Positions 40,095 to 51,164 of a DNA stretch of 64,000 bases are shown piece by piece; within the stretch, counting starts at the first letter, position 1, and each line of letters begins with the position of its first letter. The notes under the pieces are model-generated. The model did not search any database and was not told the origin of the DNA. It saw nothing but the letters and a program-made list of their open reading frames with translations. The DNA lies in the NCBI RefSeq assembly GCF_001152565.1, contig NZ_CQAZ01000013.1, forward strand, positions 1-64,000, written 5' to 3'. A program made the translations under genes and the position numbers. This DNA comes from Yersinia pekkanenii (lineage in GTDB: Bacteria > Pseudomonadota > Gammaproteobacteria > Enterobacterales > Enterobacteriaceae).

Positions 40095-42233
40095 ATGAAT
40101 TGGCAACGGCTTATTTATCATCCTGAAGTTATTTATCGGCCCAATGTTAACTATGGACTGCGCCAAACACTGGTGCTCTGCTTACCGGCGGCGTTGGGGT
40201 TTGCGATTGGCGAATTGCGATTGGGGCTGATGTTCTCCCTGATACCCGCCTGTTGTAATATTGCTTCGCTAGATACCCCCCATCAACATTTCTTCCGGCG
40301 GCTGATTATCGGCGGGATGCTCTTTGCATTCAGTAGCTTTCTGACTCAACAACTGTTGCTGTGGCATATTCCATTGCCTGCGGTGATGCTTGGTTTGGCA
40401 TTAATATTGGGTATGAGTGGTGCCATCAGCCAGCTCAATGGTCGTCTGCTCCCCGCCGCACTCATCGCCGCTATTTTCAGCCTTAGCATGCTAGGCCGCG
40501 CACCTATCTGGCAAGCACCGTTGATGTGTGCCGTGGGGACGCTCTGGTACGGCGTATTTAACTGGTTGTGGTTCCGGTTATGCAAAGATCAACTGATCCG
40601 TGAGCCCCTGAGCCAACTCTATAATTTGCTGGCCGAGTATTGCGACGTTAAATACAGCCTGTTTTCCCAGCATGTTGAATCAGAAAAGGCGCTCCCCAAA
40701 TTGCTCGACAGGCAACAAGGGATAATGGATGAAATTAACCAGCTTTATCAACAATTTAACTTGATAGACAATGCCACTAAACAAGAGCGAAAACGGTTAT
40801 TGAGCTTGTTTCAGATGGCGCTCGATTTGCAGGAGCATATTACCGCGGCAATGAATCAGCCGGAGAAAGTGCAAGAGCTAATGAAGCAAGGCCAAATAGA
40901 AACGGTCCTTGAGCGCAATATGCAGACTATCTCGGCTCGAATGCGCACCATCGCCGATGATATTCTCTATCACCACCGCGCAATGGCACGTTTCAGCGCC
41001 GGTGAGGCGCTGGTAGAGCTGGAAGAAATAGCCCAGCAGAACCCAGACAACCCGGTTCTACAATTCAGCTATTACCACATCAGCCATGTTACCCAGATCC
41101 TGAGCGACCAACGCCCGCAATATGACCGCGAATTGATGTCCAGCCAGCTCTCCCAGCCGTTCTGGCCAGCACTCGTCAGCTATTTATCATTTAAATCCAG
41201 TGCCTTGCGGGATGCTGCTCGCATGGGAGTTACCCTGGCTGTCGGCAGTTACATCGGTAATCTGATGCATCTGCCCAAACCTTATTGGATCTTACTCACC
41301 ATCATGCTGGTGACGCAAAACGGCTATAACGCCACTAAAGTGCGTATTCATCACCGCGCCCTTGGTACTCTGGTTGGGCTATTACTCGCGGCAGCCTTGC
41401 TGCATTTTCAAATTCCAGAAGGGACGACGCTGAGCATCATGTTGCTCATTACCCTGATATCCTATCTGGTTCAACGCAAAAACTACGGGCTGGCTGTCAT
41501 CGGTAGAACCATAACTGCGGTGTATATCTTGCAGCTATTGACCGGAGAAGGCGCAGACTTTTTAGTCCCACGGTTACTGGATACCTTAATCGGCTGCGCG
41601 TTGGCCTTTGCCAGTGCATTATGGTTGTGGCCTCAGTGGCAAAGCGGTTTACTGCGTAAAAATGCGCATCAAGCGTTGGCGAGTTATCAGAATATCCTGC
41701 GCATCCTGCTGAAACCTCACCCTGATATCGGGCAACTGGCTTATGAACGGATCCAAGTGAACAAGGCGAGTAACGCCGTTCTAAGCTCACTCAATCAGGC
41801 GATGCAAGAACCGGGATTTAATTCAAAATATTTGGCGGACATGCGGCTTTGGGCCACCCATAGCGAGCTAATTGTTGGGCATATCAATGAGATGACTATC
41901 CTAACACGGGAGCATTCGTTAGCTGATTCAACCTCGTCCTCCGAGGAGAAGCTCGTGCAAATGAGCGCCACCCTGGCGGCGGAGTATTTGCAGTTATGTG
42001 AGATGGCGATTCAGCAATGCCAGCAACGGCTGGAATCGGATAACAGCGGGGGTGATAACGATTTTGTGCAAATGCCAGACGTGGACTCTGACACACAAAT
42101 CTCTGAGCTGGAACGTAATTTACGGCGGATTTTGTCACATCTGAGTGTGATGCATACCGTATCATCAATGGCCTGGCAGCAGCAGCCACATCACGGTATT
42201 TGGCGCAGCCGTAAGTTACGCGATAAAACGTAA
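40095..42233 (+). CDS. yhfK: YhfK, FUSC/YccS-family inner-membrane protein
   Basis: This 712-residue protein has two clusters of hydrophobic segments (about 25-165 and 375-510) separated by a soluble helical region, the fusaric-acid-resistance-like (FUSC) layout. A C-terminal cytosolic helical domain follows. A role in efflux is suggested by the family but not shown. E. coli has the same gene between crp and argD. Confidence 0.88.
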   Translation: MNWQRLIYHPEVIYRPNVNYGLRQTLVLCLPAALGFAIGELRLGLMFSLIPACCNIASLDTPHQHFFRRLIIGGMLFAFSSFLTQQLLLWHIPLPAVMLGLALILGMSGAISQLNGRLLPAALIAAIFSLSMLGRAPIWQAPLMCAVGTLWYGVFNWLWFRLCKDQLIREPLSQLYNLLAEYCDVKYSLFSQHVESEKALPKLLDRQQGIMDEINQLYQQFNLIDNATKQERKRLLSLFQMALDLQEHITAAMNQPEKVQELMKQGQIETVLERNMQTISARMRTIADDILYHHRAMARFSAGEALVELEEIAQQNPDNPVLQFSYYHISHVTQILSDQRPQYDRELMSSQLSQPFWPALVSYLSFKSSALRDAARMGVTLAVGSYIGNLMHLPKPYWILLTIMLVTQNGYNATKVRIHHRALGTLVGLLLAAALLHFQIPEGTTLSIMLLITLISYLVQRKNYGLAVIGRTITAVYILQLLTGEGADFLVPRLLDTLIGCALAFASALWLWPQWQSGLLRKNAHQALASYQNILRILLKPHPDIGQLAYERIQVNKASNAVLSSLNQAMQEPGFNSKYLADMRLWATHSELIVGHINEMTILTREHSLADSTSSSEEKLVQMSATLAAEYLQLCEMAIQQCQQRLESDNSGGDNDFVQMPDVDSDTQISELERNLRRILSHLSVMHTVSSMAWQQQPHHGIWRSRKLRDKT

Positions 42234-42236
42234 CAA

Positions 42237-42259
42237 TGGAGAGGCAGAGCGCCTCTCCA
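42237..42259. terminator. hairpin between convergent yhfK and argD
   Basis: A perfect 9-bp stem (TGGAGAGGC/GCCTCTCCA) with a 5-base loop fills the 34-base gap. No T run follows on either strand, so it may act mainly as an mRNA end-stabilising structure. Confidence 0.6.
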
Positions 42260-42267
42260 TACACTGT

Positions 42268-43568
<1,301 letters not shown>

Positions 43569-43616
43569 ATGAGGCAAATAAAAAGATCACTTTATAAATG
43601 ATATTATCTTAACATT

Positions 43617-44192
43617 CTAATTTTTAAGAAAATTATCTAATAATTGATGGCCCTGCTCACTGAGGATACTCTCTGGGTGGAACTGCACCCCTTCCAATGG
43701 CAGCGTACGATGGCGGATGCCCATGATCTCATCCATTACACCGTCTTGCTCAGTCCATGCAGTTAGCTCAAAACAGTCGGGCAGTGAGTCAGTGGCAATC
43801 ACTAAAGAGTGATAACGGGTAACGGTCAGCGGCTGGTTAAGGCCACGGAAAACGCCCTGGCTATTATGACAAATCGCCGTGGTTTTACCGTGCATCACCT
43901 GCCGCGCCCGCATTATCCGCGCACCAAAAGCCTGCCCCAGCGCCTGGTGGCCCAAACAAACCCCCAGTATTGGCAATTTATCGGCGAAATGACGAATAGC
44001 AGCCAGCGAAATCCCAGCCTCATTCGGGGTACAAGGGCCGGGAGAAATCACCAAGTGTGAAGGAGATAATTTTTCAATATCAGTCAATTGCACTTCATCA
44101 TTGCGCTTAACCACCACCTGAACGCCCAGTTCACAAAAATACTGGTACAGGTTGTAGGTAAATGAATCGTAATTATCGATCAATAACAGCAT
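43617..44192 (-). CDS. pabA: aminodeoxychorismate synthase glutaminase subunit
   Basis: This 191-residue class I glutamine amidotransferase gives ammonia to PabB for 4-amino-4-deoxychorismate, the precursor of p-aminobenzoate and folate. The catalytic triad is C79 (GVCLGHQ), H172 and E174 (FHPES). The start [11 protein letters not shown] was preferred to an ATG four codons upstream because GGGA lies six bases before it. The HerA-like gene ends 21 bases upstream. Confidence 0.95.
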   Translation of the reverse strand: MLLLIDNYDSFTYNLYQYFCELGVQVVVKRNDEVQLTDIEKLSPSHLVISPGPCTPNEAGISLAAIRHFADKLPILGVCLGHQALGQAFGARIMRARQVMHGKTTAICHNSQGVFRGLNQPLTVTRYHSLVIATDSLPDCFELTAWTEQDGVMDEIMGIRHRTLPLEGVQFHPESILSEQGHQLLDNFLKN

Positions 44193-44213
44193 TTCACATC
44201 CCAAAAAATCAGG

Positions 44214-45737
44214 TTAACGCTTACGCCCACCCGTAATTGATCCCAGAACACCGCGCAAAATTTGTCGGCCCAGATCGCGCGCCATACTTTTTGCCGCCGT
44301 CTGAACAATGCCATCATGCTTGCCACCCCGTGGGCCGGTAGAACCAAACAACAAATCATTCAGTCCCCCCATCCAACCACCGTCAGCGCTCTTCTGCTGA
44401 CCCGCCGGTTGCTGAGGTCCCGTCACGTTCCCTGTAGCGGTATCGCCCAGGGTAGAGAACCCACTCACGGATAACATCTCATATGCAGACTCGCGATCCA
44501 CCATCTCTTCATAACGGCCATACAGTGGCGAGTGATTGATGGCGTGATTACGTGCCGCCGCATCCAATGCGCCCATTTTTGATTGTGGGGCAATCACCAT
44601 TCCTCGCTCCACCACATTGGGCCGCCCTTTCTCATCAAGGAAAGAAATAAGCGCCTCGCCAACACCCAGCTCGGTAATCACTTGTTCGGCGCTAAATGCC
44701 GGATTCGCGCGCAGGGTTTGAGCGGCAGCTTTAACCGCTTTTTGATCTCGAGGGGTAAAGGCGCGTAGGGCATGTTGTACCCGATTGCCCAGTTGACCGA
44801 GAATTTTATCCGGGATATCCAATGGGTTTTGCGTCACAAAATAGATACCGACCCCCTTTGAGCGGATCAGCCGCACCACTTGCTCAACTTTATCTACCAG
44901 CGCCGTCGGAGCATCGGTGAACAACAAATGGGCTTCATCAAAGAAAAAGACTAACTTAGGCTTATCAACATCGCCGACTTCCGGAAGCTGCTCAAAGAGT
45001 TCAGCCAGCAACCAAAGCAGGAAAATAGCGTACAGTTTGGGTTGATTGATCAACCGATCAGCGGCCAACAGATTGATAACGCCCTGCCCGTTGCTGTCGG
45101 TCTGCATCAAATCGTGGATATCCAACATCGGTTCGCCAAAAAATTGATTGGCACCCTGCGCTTCTAACATCAGTAAACCACGCTGGATAGCCCCAATTGA
45201 GGCCGGTGTAATGTTGCCATATTGCGTACGGAACTGTTTTGCGTTGTCTCCGACATATTGCACCATGGCACGCAGGTCTTTCATGTCCAACAGCAGCAAA
45301 CCGTTGTCGTCAGCAATTTTAAACACCAATTGCAGTATGCCGCTTTGTACCTCATTCAGATCAAGCAAACGCCCCAGCAGCAGCGGGCCGAGATCAGAAA
45401 TGGTGGCGCGAATCGGATGACCTTTCTCGGCAAAGATATCCCAAGGCACAATCGGGCAGGCTTGTGGCTGCCAGTCGGTAACACCGATTGCCGCCAGCCG
45501 GGTTTGCAGCTTTTCAGAATCTCCCCCTTCAGCGCCAATACCGGATAAATCCCCTTTCACATCAGCCAAAAATACCGGCACGCCAATGCGGGAAAATTGC
45601 TCTGCCATCTTTTGCAGGGTGACGGTTTTACCGGTACCAGTCGCACCAGTAATCAACCCATGGCGATTGGCCAGTGCCGATAAAATCACTAAGTCTTGTG
45701 CCGGCAGTGCTTTGCCGATAAGTAATGTTTCGCTCAT
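44214..45737 (-). CDS. HerA/YjgR-family ATPase (DUF853)
   Basis: This 507-residue protein has Walker A GATGTGKT (31-38), a Walker B-like [13 protein letters not shown] (about 262-274) and a hexameric-helicase style core with [25 protein letters not shown]. The C-terminus is glycine-rich and basic. It is closest to E. coli YjgR, whose role is unknown; HerA relatives translocate DNA. It sits upstream of pabA, 21 bases away, and may be co-transcribed. In E. coli fic-yhfG is there instead, as I recall. Confidence 0.88.
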   Translation of the reverse strand: MSETLLIGKALPAQDLVILSALANRHGLITGATGTGKTVTLQKMAEQFSRIGVPVFLADVKGDLSGIGAEGGDSEKLQTRLAAIGVTDWQPQACPIVPWDIFAEKGHPIRATISDLGPLLLGRLLDLNEVQSGILQLVFKIADDNGLLLLDMKDLRAMVQYVGDNAKQFRTQYGNITPASIGAIQRGLLMLEAQGANQFFGEPMLDIHDLMQTDSNGQGVINLLAADRLINQPKLYAIFLLWLLAELFEQLPEVGDVDKPKLVFFFDEAHLLFTDAPTALVDKVEQVVRLIRSKGVGIYFVTQNPLDIPDKILGQLGNRVQHALRAFTPRDQKAVKAAAQTLRANPAFSAEQVITELGVGEALISFLDEKGRPNVVERGMVIAPQSKMGALDAAARNHAINHSPLYGRYEEMVDRESAYEMLSVSGFSTLGDTATGNVTGPQQPAGQQKSADGGWMGGLNDLLFGSTGPRGGKHDGIVQTAAKSMARDLGRQILRGVLGSITGGRKR

Positions 45738-45835
45738 AAACCTTTCACCCCATCGCAGACAGATAATTGATTATAAGCATGCCGCAGGAGCCAACGGATT
45801 AATTTATGGCAGCAATGTGATTGTTGGGAATATAA

Positions 45836-45867
45836 ACCAGCCTTCGAGGTTTAGCGTGAAGGCTGGT
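45836..45867 (-). terminator. ppiA terminator
   Basis: A perfect 10-bp stem (ACCAGCCTTC/GAAGGCTGGT) with a 12-base loop lies 9 bases past the ppiA stop and is followed on the minus strand by TTATATT. Confidence 0.75.
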
Positions 45868-45876
45868 GGGCAGCAA

Positions 45877-46446
45877 TTAAGGCAAAACTTTCGCTGACAG
45901 GATAGTGATCGGTTTAACCGGCACATTCTGATACGGGCCGACATTTTCGGTCTGAACCTGGGAGATCTTCTCTACCACATCCATGCCGTTAACTACTTTA
46001 CCGAACACGGCATAACCAAAGTCACGCTGGCCGTGGTCAAGAAAAGCATTATCTGCCACGTTCAGGAAGAACTGGCTGGTAGCACTGTCTTTATCGGCAG
46101 TACGCGCCATAGAGATGGTGCCACGCAGATTACGCAAGCCGTTATCTGCTTCATTTTTGATTGGCGTTTTAGCGGTTTTTTGTTTGAAGTCAGCGGTAAA
46201 GCCCCCCCCCTGAATCATAAAACCAGGGATAACACGATGGAAAATAGTGTTGTTGTAGTAGCCGTTGTTGACATAGTCAACGAAGTTTTGTGTTGAAACC
46301 GGGGCCTTCTGGCTATTGAGTTCTAGCTCAATATTCCCAACTGACGTCGTTAACAATACATGAGGCTCACCGGCCGCTAAAGCAGCAGGAGCCACGGCGC
46401 TTAGGGAACAAAGTGCGATGAAGGTCACTAAAGTACGTTTGAACAT
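45877..46446 (-). CDS. ppiA: periplasmic cyclophilin-type prolyl isomerase A
   Basis: This 189-residue cyclophilin has a signal peptide (about 1-24, ending AALA) and the core motifs [18 protein letters not shown] and SQFFLN. It speeds proline isomerisation in the periplasm. The start [13 protein letters not shown] has AGGA upstream and is preferred to one ten codons further. A run of seven C or more in the plus strand (GGG GGG coding) is in frame. Confidence 0.95.
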   Translation of the reverse strand: MFKRTLVTFIALCSLSAVAPAALAAGEPHVLLTTSVGNIELELNSQKAPVSTQNFVDYVNNGYYNNTIFHRVIPGFMIQGGGFTADFKQKTAKTPIKNEADNGLRNLRGTISMARTADKDSATSQFFLNVADNAFLDHGQRDFGYAVFGKVVNGMDVVEKISQVQTENVGPYQNVPVKPITILSAKVLP

Positions 46447-46752
46447 TAACGGTTCCTTTCTGTGGGATGCAAACAACGGAAAAGCGCTTTGATTCTAGAG
46501 AGCTAACCCGCGCAATACCACCCATTTACGGATATTTACGTAACAGAATGCGGATTTTCGCTGAAATCTCGCCACCTTGGCAGATAAATAGCACCATGGC
46601 GATTAATTAACCAAATTAAACCATCAACCCAACCCCAGGCAACAGTGAAATTCTGCAATAGAGATCACGTCTTGCTTATTATTCTTCCTATTACCTGCCA
46701 TTTTTGGGAGAAACCTCTCATTTTGTTTTTGGTTAATCGCTAGTCTGCTCTA

Positions 46753-46772
46753 AAATGAGAGCGCTCTCATTT
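46753..46772. promoter_or_regulatory. 20-bp perfect palindrome, LacI-family operator at the GH4 promoter
   Basis: AAATGAGAGC followed by its exact reverse complement is centred on a CG step, as in LacI-family operators; the core TGAGAGCGCTCTCA resembles operators of CelR-type cellobiose regulators (TGGGAGCGCTCCCA). It overlaps a -10-like TAAAAT (46751-46756), so binding would block the promoter. The candidate regulator is the LacI-family gene downstream. Confidence 0.8.
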
Positions 46773-46799
46773 ATAATTCATCCATTTGGAAGCCAAATT

Positions 46800-48113
46800 A
46801 TGAAAACCTTTAAAATTGCTATTATTGGTGGCGGTAGTAGCTATACCCCAGAGTTAGTTGATGGGCTGATTCAGCGTATTGATCAGTTGCCGGTCACTGA
46901 GTTGGCACTGGCTGATGTCGAATTGGGCCGTCAAAAAGTAGAAATCATTGCCGCACTGACTCGAAGAATGTTAGATCGTCATGGTCTTGAGCACGTAAAA
47001 GTCAGCGTTCACTTCTCACTGGATGACTCCATCAAGGGAGCCAGTTTTGTCCTGACACAATTCCGTGTAGGCCAGCTCCCTGCACGGGCAGCAGATGAAC
47101 GCTTGGGGCTAAAATATAACCTACTTGGCCAGGAAACGACCGGCGTCGGCGGTTTTGCCAAAGCACTACGCACCATTCCGGTGATGCTTGATATTGCGGC
47201 AAGAGTCGAGCGACTGGCTCCAGATGCCTGGATTATTAACTTTACCAATCCTGCTGGTATCGTCACTGAAGCCGTTACCCGTTACAGCAAAGCAAAAATT
47301 ATCGGCCTGTGTAATGTCCCAATCAGCATGCACCATATGATTGCCAATTTGCTGCACGCACCTTATGACGATATTCAGCTGCGTTTTGCCGGGCTAAATC
47401 ATATGGTATGGGTGCATGAAGTCTTACAACGTGGTAAAGATGTCACCGCAGATGTGTTGAATATGTTGTGTGATGGGGCGTCGCTGACCATGAATAATAT
47501 TAAGGAAGCACCATGGCCACCGGAATTCCTGCGGGCAATGGGGGCGATCCCTTGTCCATATCATCGCTATTTTTACCAGACTCAGGATATGCTGGCAGAA
47601 GAAATGGCTGCAGCCGCCGAACGTGGTACCCGTGCAGAACAAGTGATGCAGGTAGAAAAAGAGTTATTCGAGCTGTACGCTGATCCCCATCTGGACAGTA
47701 AACCGGAACAGCTCAGCTTCCGTGGCGGATCATTTTATTCTGAAGTTGCACTGGAGCTTATTCGTGCTATTCATAATAATTTAGGTACGCAACTCGTCGT
47801 TAATACCACAAACCGTGGCGCGATCCATGGTTTATCCGATGGCTCAGTGGTAGAAACTAACTGTATTATTGATGCACAAGGTGCTCATCCACTCACCTTC
47901 GGTTCATTACCGGTTGCGATGCATGGGCTGACCCAGCAAGTAAAAGCCTACGAGCGTCTGACCATTGAAGCTGCGGTACACGGTGACCGTGGTAGTGCTT
48001 TGTTAGCCTTAGTGACTAACCCACTGATTGCTAACGCCAGCATTGCTCAGCCGCTATTGGACGATGTTCTACAGGTCAATAAACCCTACCTGCCTCAGTT
48101 CGCAGATTTGTAA
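46800..48113 (+). CDS. family 4 glycoside hydrolase (probable 6-phospho-beta-glucosidase)
   Basis: This 437-residue GH4 enzyme hydrolyses phosphorylated glycosides by an NAD-dependent redox mechanism with a divalent metal. It has the NAD motif IIGGGSSYTPEL (8-19), the NFTNPAGIVTEAV substrate segment (148-160), and metal ligands C171 (CNVP) and H201 (GLNHMVW). The start MKTFKIAIIGGG was preferred to one 15 codons upstream inside the operator. Similarity is to ChbF/CelF-type enzymes. No PTS genes lie beside it, so the phosphorylated substrate must come from elsewhere. Confidence 0.9.
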   Translation: MKTFKIAIIGGGSSYTPELVDGLIQRIDQLPVTELALADVELGRQKVEIIAALTRRMLDRHGLEHVKVSVHFSLDDSIKGASFVLTQFRVGQLPARAADERLGLKYNLLGQETTGVGGFAKALRTIPVMLDIAARVERLAPDAWIINFTNPAGIVTEAVTRYSKAKIIGLCNVPISMHHMIANLLHAPYDDIQLRFAGLNHMVWVHEVLQRGKDVTADVLNMLCDGASLTMNNIKEAPWPPEFLRAMGAIPCPYHRYFYQTQDMLAEEMAAAAERGTRAEQVMQVEKELFELYADPHLDSKPEQLSFRGGSFYSEVALELIRAIHNNLGTQLVVNTTNRGAIHGLSDGSVVETNCIIDAQGAHPLTFGSLPVAMHGLTQQVKAYERLTIEAAVHGDRGSALLALVTNPLIANASIAQPLLDDVLQVNKPYLPQFADL

Positions 48114-48126
48114 CATTAACTCATTT

Positions 48127-48315
48127 TATACCCAAAGTAATTGGAGTCGCAGGTAGGCAGCAAGCGAGCAACAAAATGGTCGGGAACCGATTTGAACCGC
48201 ATTTATGCTAGCCCGCAGGGTGAACCTCAAGGATGAGGCTCATTAATCCCGATGAGCTTACTGAAGTGAGTGATTCGGGGGCCGTCAACCCCCTGCGGTT
48301 TCCAGTATCAAGGGG
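48127..48315. repeat. ERIC element with ~75-base internal insertion
   Basis: The left arm (TATACCCAAAGTAATTGGAG) to CAAGCGAG at 48168 is a good ERIC start. About 75 bases of other sequence follow (48169-48244), then the ERIC core (AATCCCGATGAGCTTACTGA, then AGTGAGTGATTCGGG). The right arm is shortened and diverged (CCTGCGGTTTCCAGTATCAAG). Insertions of about this size at this point are known for Yersinia ERIC elements. Its right end touches the ribosome site of the LacI gene. Confidence 0.85.
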
Positions 48316-48329
48316 ATTGGAGCAAGATG

Positions 48330-49307
48330 ATGGTGACACTAGAAGACGTTGCGGCACTCGCCGGGGTTTCCCGCGCTACAGTTTCCCGCGTGGTCAACGG
48401 TGATACAAATGTCAAGGCTCCGACTCGCGAAAAAGTAGAACAAGCTGTCGCGGTTCTGGATTATACCCCAAACCCTGCCGCACGGGCGCTGGCCTCTAGT
48501 CAAAGTAATACGCTGGGGCTAGTGACCACCTCTTATCGCGGGGGTTTTTTTGGTGCGCTGATGGATTTCGTGCAAACCGAAACTGAATCCCAGGGGAAGC
48601 AGCTACTGGTGACTCAGGGGCGGGATAATGCCGAGAAGGAGTGGCAGGCGATTCAACGCCTGTATAACTTACGCTGCGACGGCTTAATTCTACATGTGCG
48701 CTTTCTCAGTGACGAGAAGCTGCGTCAGCTTGTCGCCGTCGATCGACCATTCGTGCTACTGGACCGGCTGGTTCCGGGCCTTGAAACCCGCTGTGTGACT
48801 TTTGATCATCGGCGTGCCAGCCAAATGGCCACTCAGGTACTTATCGATGCCGGCCACCGCCATATTGCTTGTATCAGTGGTTCTGCTCAGCGTCATTCCA
48901 GTGCGTTACGCCGCCAGGGTTTCGTCGATGCCATGCAACAGGCAGGTTTAGAGCCGGTCGCTTGTGTGGACGGGGTTTACGATTTGGAAAGTGGTTATCA
49001 GCGCGCAGATGAGATCCTGAATCAACCTCACTTACCGACAGCTATCTATTGTTGCAATGAAGAAATGGCCATTGGCGCATTATTAGCTATTAATAAACAC
49101 CGTTTACAGGTGCCGCAGGATATTTCATTGATTTGCTATGACAGTGGCGAACGCGCGCCTTTTGTGTGTCCGGCATTAACCAGCCTGCATTTCCCGATTG
49201 TAGAAATGGCGCAATACGCCACTCGACTGTTGATTAACCCACAGCTACCCAATGTCAGTTTCCCGCCCACGATTGTGATGCGAGATTCAGTCGCCCCGCC
49301 AAGATAA
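48330..49307 (+). CDS. LacI-family transcriptional regulator
   Basis: This 325-residue repressor has an N-terminal LacI helix-turn-helix (MVTLEDVAALAGVSRATVSRVV), a hinge region near NPAARALASSQSNTLG and a periplasmic-binding-protein-like effector domain. The start at 48330 has GGAG seven bases upstream; the ATG at 48327 is nearly as good. It follows the GH4 gene on the same strand, 216 bases away with an ERIC between, and is the likely binder of the operator at 46753. The sugar ligand is unknown. Confidence 0.9.
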   Translation: MVTLEDVAALAGVSRATVSRVVNGDTNVKAPTREKVEQAVAVLDYTPNPAARALASSQSNTLGLVTTSYRGGFFGALMDFVQTETESQGKQLLVTQGRDNAEKEWQAIQRLYNLRCDGLILHVRFLSDEKLRQLVAVDRPFVLLDRLVPGLETRCVTFDHRRASQMATQVLIDAGHRHIACISGSAQRHSSALRRQGFVDAMQQAGLEPVACVDGVYDLESGYQRADEILNQPHLPTAIYCCNEEMAIGALLAINKHRLQVPQDISLICYDSGERAPFVCPALTSLHFPIVEMAQYATRLLINPQLPNVSFPPTIVMRDSVAPPR

Positions 49308-49585
49308 CGATTCAATGCAAGATATCGGCTAATTAAAGTAACGGTGGCAAAGGGTCAGCTCACCTGCCGCACCCGCAACTTGTGACATCTCACTATTATT
49401 CGCAATGACACCGCATCAATTGCATTAAAAACTAGATGCATATCACAAAAAATAGCCATACCTATGCTAGGATCCGCCACCTTAGCGCTGGAAACCGGCT
49501 TGATGCCTTTTCAGCTCTATACCCGTTTTTAGCTATTATCTGTCTTTAACTCTTCTTGATTTGATACTGACACACAGGCTTATTT

Positions 49586-50770
49586 ATGAATAACAGCAAT
49601 CGCATTCGGTTAACTTGGATCAGTTACTTCTCTTACGCCCTTACTGGTGCGTTAGTGATTGTCACCGGGATGGTGATGGGAAATATCGCAGAGTATTTCA
49701 ATCTGCCTATTGCCAGTATGAGTAACACATTTACTTTTCTTAACGCGGGTATATTGATCTCTATTTTCCTCAATGCCTGGTTGATGGAAATTATTCCATT
49801 AAAACGTCAGTTAATATTCGGTTTTATCCTGATGTTGATCGCTATTGCCGGATTGATGATTGGCCATAATCTGATGATCTTCTCAATCAGCATGTTCATC
49901 CTCGGGGTGGTCAGCGGGATAACCATGTCGATCGGTACCTTCCTGGTAACCCATATGTATGAAGGGCGTCAGCGCGGTTCACGCCTGCTGTTTACCGACT
50001 CATTCTTCAGTATGGCAGGGATGATTTTCCCGGTAGCCGCTGCGATGCTGCTGGCACGCCATATTGAATGGTATTGGGTGTATGTCGGCATCGGCCTGCT
50101 ATATGTCGGTATTTTCGTGCTGACACTGTGCTCTGAGTTCCCGGTGCTCGGCCATAAAGCCAGTGATCAAAGCAAGCCAATTGCGAAAGAGAAATGGGGT
50201 ATCGGCGTGCTGTTTCTGGCGATTGCCGCCTTATGCTATATCCTCGGTCAACTCGGTTTCATCCAGTGGGTGCCGGAATATGCCACCAAAAACTTCAATA
50301 TGGATATCAGCCAGGCTGGCCAACTGGTCAGTAACTTCTGGATCTCGTACATGATTGGGATGTGGATATTCAGCTTTATCCTGCGCTTCTTTGACCTGCA
50401 ACGTATCGTAACCATACTGGCGGCGCTGGCCACGCTGGCGATGTATATGTTCGTGAGCACGGATAACCCAGAGCACCTGAGCTACTACATCCTGGCGCTC
50501 GGCTTTGTCTCCAGTGCCATTTACACCACGCTGATTACCTTGGGTTCACTACAAACCAAAGTGTCGTCACCCAAACTGGTGAACTTCATTTTGACCTGCG
50601 GCACTGTCGGCACCATGCTGACCTTCGTGGTGACCGGCCCGATTGTGGCTAACAATGGGGTTCATGCCGCGCTGGCAACAGCAAATGGCCTGTACCTGGC
50701 AGTGTTTGTGATGTGCCTGGTTCTGGGCTTCTTCACCAAGCACCGCAGCCACGGCCACGTGACTCACTGA
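49586..50770 (+). CDS. tsgA: MFS transporter TsgA
   Basis: This 394-residue inner-membrane protein of the major facilitator superfamily has about 12 hydrophobic segments in two halves, with a charged middle loop near residues 190-208. It begins [25 protein letters not shown]. coli tsgA lies next to nirBDC in the same order. Its substrate is not known. The 278-base upstream gap has no control site I can support. Confidence 0.9.
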   Translation: MNNSNRIRLTWISYFSYALTGALVIVTGMVMGNIAEYFNLPIASMSNTFTFLNAGILISIFLNAWLMEIIPLKRQLIFGFILMLIAIAGLMIGHNLMIFSISMFILGVVSGITMSIGTFLVTHMYEGRQRGSRLLFTDSFFSMAGMIFPVAAAMLLARHIEWYWVYVGIGLLYVGIFVLTLCSEFPVLGHKASDQSKPIAKEKWGIGVLFLAIAALCYILGQLGFIQWVPEYATKNFNMDISQAGQLVSNFWISYMIGMWIFSFILRFFDLQRIVTILAALATLAMYMFVSTDNPEHLSYYILALGFVSSAIYTTLITLGSLQTKVSSPKLVNFILTCGTVGTMLTFVVTGPIVANNGVHAALATANGLYLAVFVMCLVLGFFTKHRSHGHVTH

Positions 50771-50785
50771 TTTAGCGGTTTTACT

Positions 50786-50812
50786 GCCCTGCCGCCACGC
50801 CAGTGGCAGGGC
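50786..50812 (+). terminator. tsgA terminator hairpin
   Basis: Stem parts GCCCTG/CAGGGC and CCAC/GTGG with a GCCA loop and a 3-base bulge lie 16 bases past tsgA. A T-rich stretch (GTCTCTTTATTT) follows. From 50813 to about 51060 I see no other feature. Confidence 0.6.
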
Positions 50813-51064
50813 AATGTCTCTTTATTTAAAATCCCCCTCCTTCGGCTTCAAATATATCCGATTTTCGGCCAATACTTAGGTTCGAACACATCTTCATGAC
50901 CAAAACAGACATTGATATCAGCGGCCAGCATCTCTTTAACTTCCCCCAACTAACAGCATGCTGTCCGATTTTCTTTTTAGTCAGCTAAATTCAAAAACTG
51001 AAACCTTTCAGCTAAAGATGAATGAAATCCGCAACTTATCAAAAATCGTTAAAAATCATCCATC

Positions 51065-51080
51065 TACCACCTTAGAGGTA
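51065..51080 (+). promoter_or_regulatory. NarL/NarP 7-2-7 site of nirB
   Basis: TACCACC and, on the other strand, TACCTCT are heptamers facing each other across two bases (consensus TACYNMT; six and seven matches). The centre at 51072.5 falls at -69.5 from the start predicted by the -10 and FNR sites, as in E. coli nirB. Confidence 0.82.
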
Positions 51081-51093
51081 TATGAGAAGCCAT

Positions 51094-51107
51094 TTGATTT
51101 ACATCAA
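51094..51107 (+). promoter_or_regulatory. FNR site of nirB
   Basis: TTGATTTACATCAA is a perfect match to the FNR consensus (TTGAT-N4-ATCAA). With its centre at 51100.5 it lies near -41.5 from the predicted start at about 51142, so it is a class II anaerobic activator site. Confidence 0.93.
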
Positions 51108-51128
51108 TAAGTGCGGTGCACAGAAGAT

Positions 51129-51134
51129 TAAGGT
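51129..51134 (+). promoter_or_regulatory. nirB -10 element
   Basis: TAAGGT, the same hexamer as I recall for E. coli nirB, lies 21 bases after the end of the FNR site. There is no good -35 box, as expected for an FNR-dependent promoter. Confidence 0.7.
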
Positions 51135-51164
51135 AAAGGTAGAAAATTAAAAATTGAGGCAATA

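Noticed and set aside
46198-46212. C-run in ppiA suggesting a frameshift
   Set aside because: The frame is intact on both sides and encodes the expected MIQGGG motif of cyclophilins.
49381-49396. CRP-like TGTGA...TCAC upstream of tsgA
   Set aside because: The half-sites are three bases apart instead of six, so this does not fit a CRP site.
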